A stretch of 64,000 nt of DNA from Lepidostoma basale (lineage: Eukaryota; Arthropoda; Insecta; Trichoptera; Lepidostomatidae), in assembly GCA_022606425.2 (NCBI GenBank), contig JAHDVF020001467.1:992001-1056000 (forward strand), given 5' to 3'. This document shows, in pieces, positions 63,925 to 64,000 of this stretch (position 1 is the first letter of the stretch; every line of letters begins with the position of its first letter). The notes beneath the pieces are model-generated. The model saw only the letters and a list, made by a program, of their open reading frames with translations, was not told where the DNA came from and ran no database searches. A program made the position numbers and the translations under genes.

Positions 63925-64000
63925 ATATATATTTTATTTCTATTTTTCTTTTTTATACACTTTGTGTATAGAACACTTTGATTAAAAAAAAAATTACATA
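63925..64000. mobile_element. FB-C left arm, cut by window end
   Basis: TTTTATTTCTATTTTTCTTT, TATACACTTTGTGTATAGAA and AAATTACATA match the FB-C left terminus (compare 41830). The rest lies outside. Confidence 0.6.

Overview
The window looks like AT-rich, intron-containing insect nuclear DNA, most likely lepidopteran. Grounds: one clear spliced exon, dense 5'-truncated non-LTR retrotransposon remnants, tRNA-derived SINEs, foldback elements, hAT- and piggyBac-type MITEs, and a short insert with an ATTTG-repeat tail of the kind common in Lepidoptera. The order is inferred, not proven. There are no operons, rRNA or tRNA genes, or CRISPR arrays. I recognise one host coding segment: an internal exon at 25400-26128 on the + strand. 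Almost every other open frame is a transposon remnant or chance.

Family names used here. RT-1 to RT-8 are C-terminal pieces of RTE-like reverse transcriptases. They carry a W-x-GH (GH-x-x-R) motif, then R-x-GRPR-x-x-W, a short 3' UTR and a simple-repeat tail. RT-1 has a TTAG tail and about 25 pieces here. SINE-R is a short element whose last ~65 bp match the RT-1 3' end. SINE-1 and SINE-2 have tRNA-like A and B boxes. FB-A to FB-K are foldback (inverted-arm) families. FB-P, FB-Q and FB-M are other palindromic MITE-like families.

Layout. 0-13 kb: RT-1, RT-2 and RT-3 fragments, FB-A and FB-B foldbacks, a SINE-R and an FB-P. 13-25 kb: more RT-1, an RT-4 copy, a perfect 105-bp inverted repeat, a nested FB-P/FB-Q palindrome and the FB-D foldback. 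25.4-26.1 kb: host exon. 26-36 kb: RT-5, SINE-2, SINE-R, RT-4 and RT-1 pieces, and FB-E with SINE-1 in its spacer. 36-45 kb: two hAT MITEs with perfect 8-bp target duplications, FB-A, FB-B, FB-C, FB-H and FB-K. 45-55 kb: the longest RT-1 copy (itself interrupted), FB-M, RT-6, FB-C with the best hammerhead-like motif, and two adjacent FB-A elements. 55-64 kb: a piggyBac-like MITE in an FB-H element, then RT-4, RT-6, RT-7 and RT-1 copies. Between these lie unique, more GC-rich islands that could be conserved noncoding DNA.

The main discovery candidate is that many foldback families, otherwise unalike, share a hammerhead-ribozyme-like module. It reads C-T-G-A-N-G-A, a small hairpin, then GAAA and a self-complementary hexamer (ACATGT or ACCGGT). 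In FB-B and FB-C, and more weakly in FB-E and FB-F, bases on the two sides of the module also pair as a stem I. This is the arrangement known from the pseudo-LTRs of Penelope-like retroelements, so these foldbacks may be a large non-autonomous Penelope-like radiation. Catalysis is unproven, and most copies carry core mutations.
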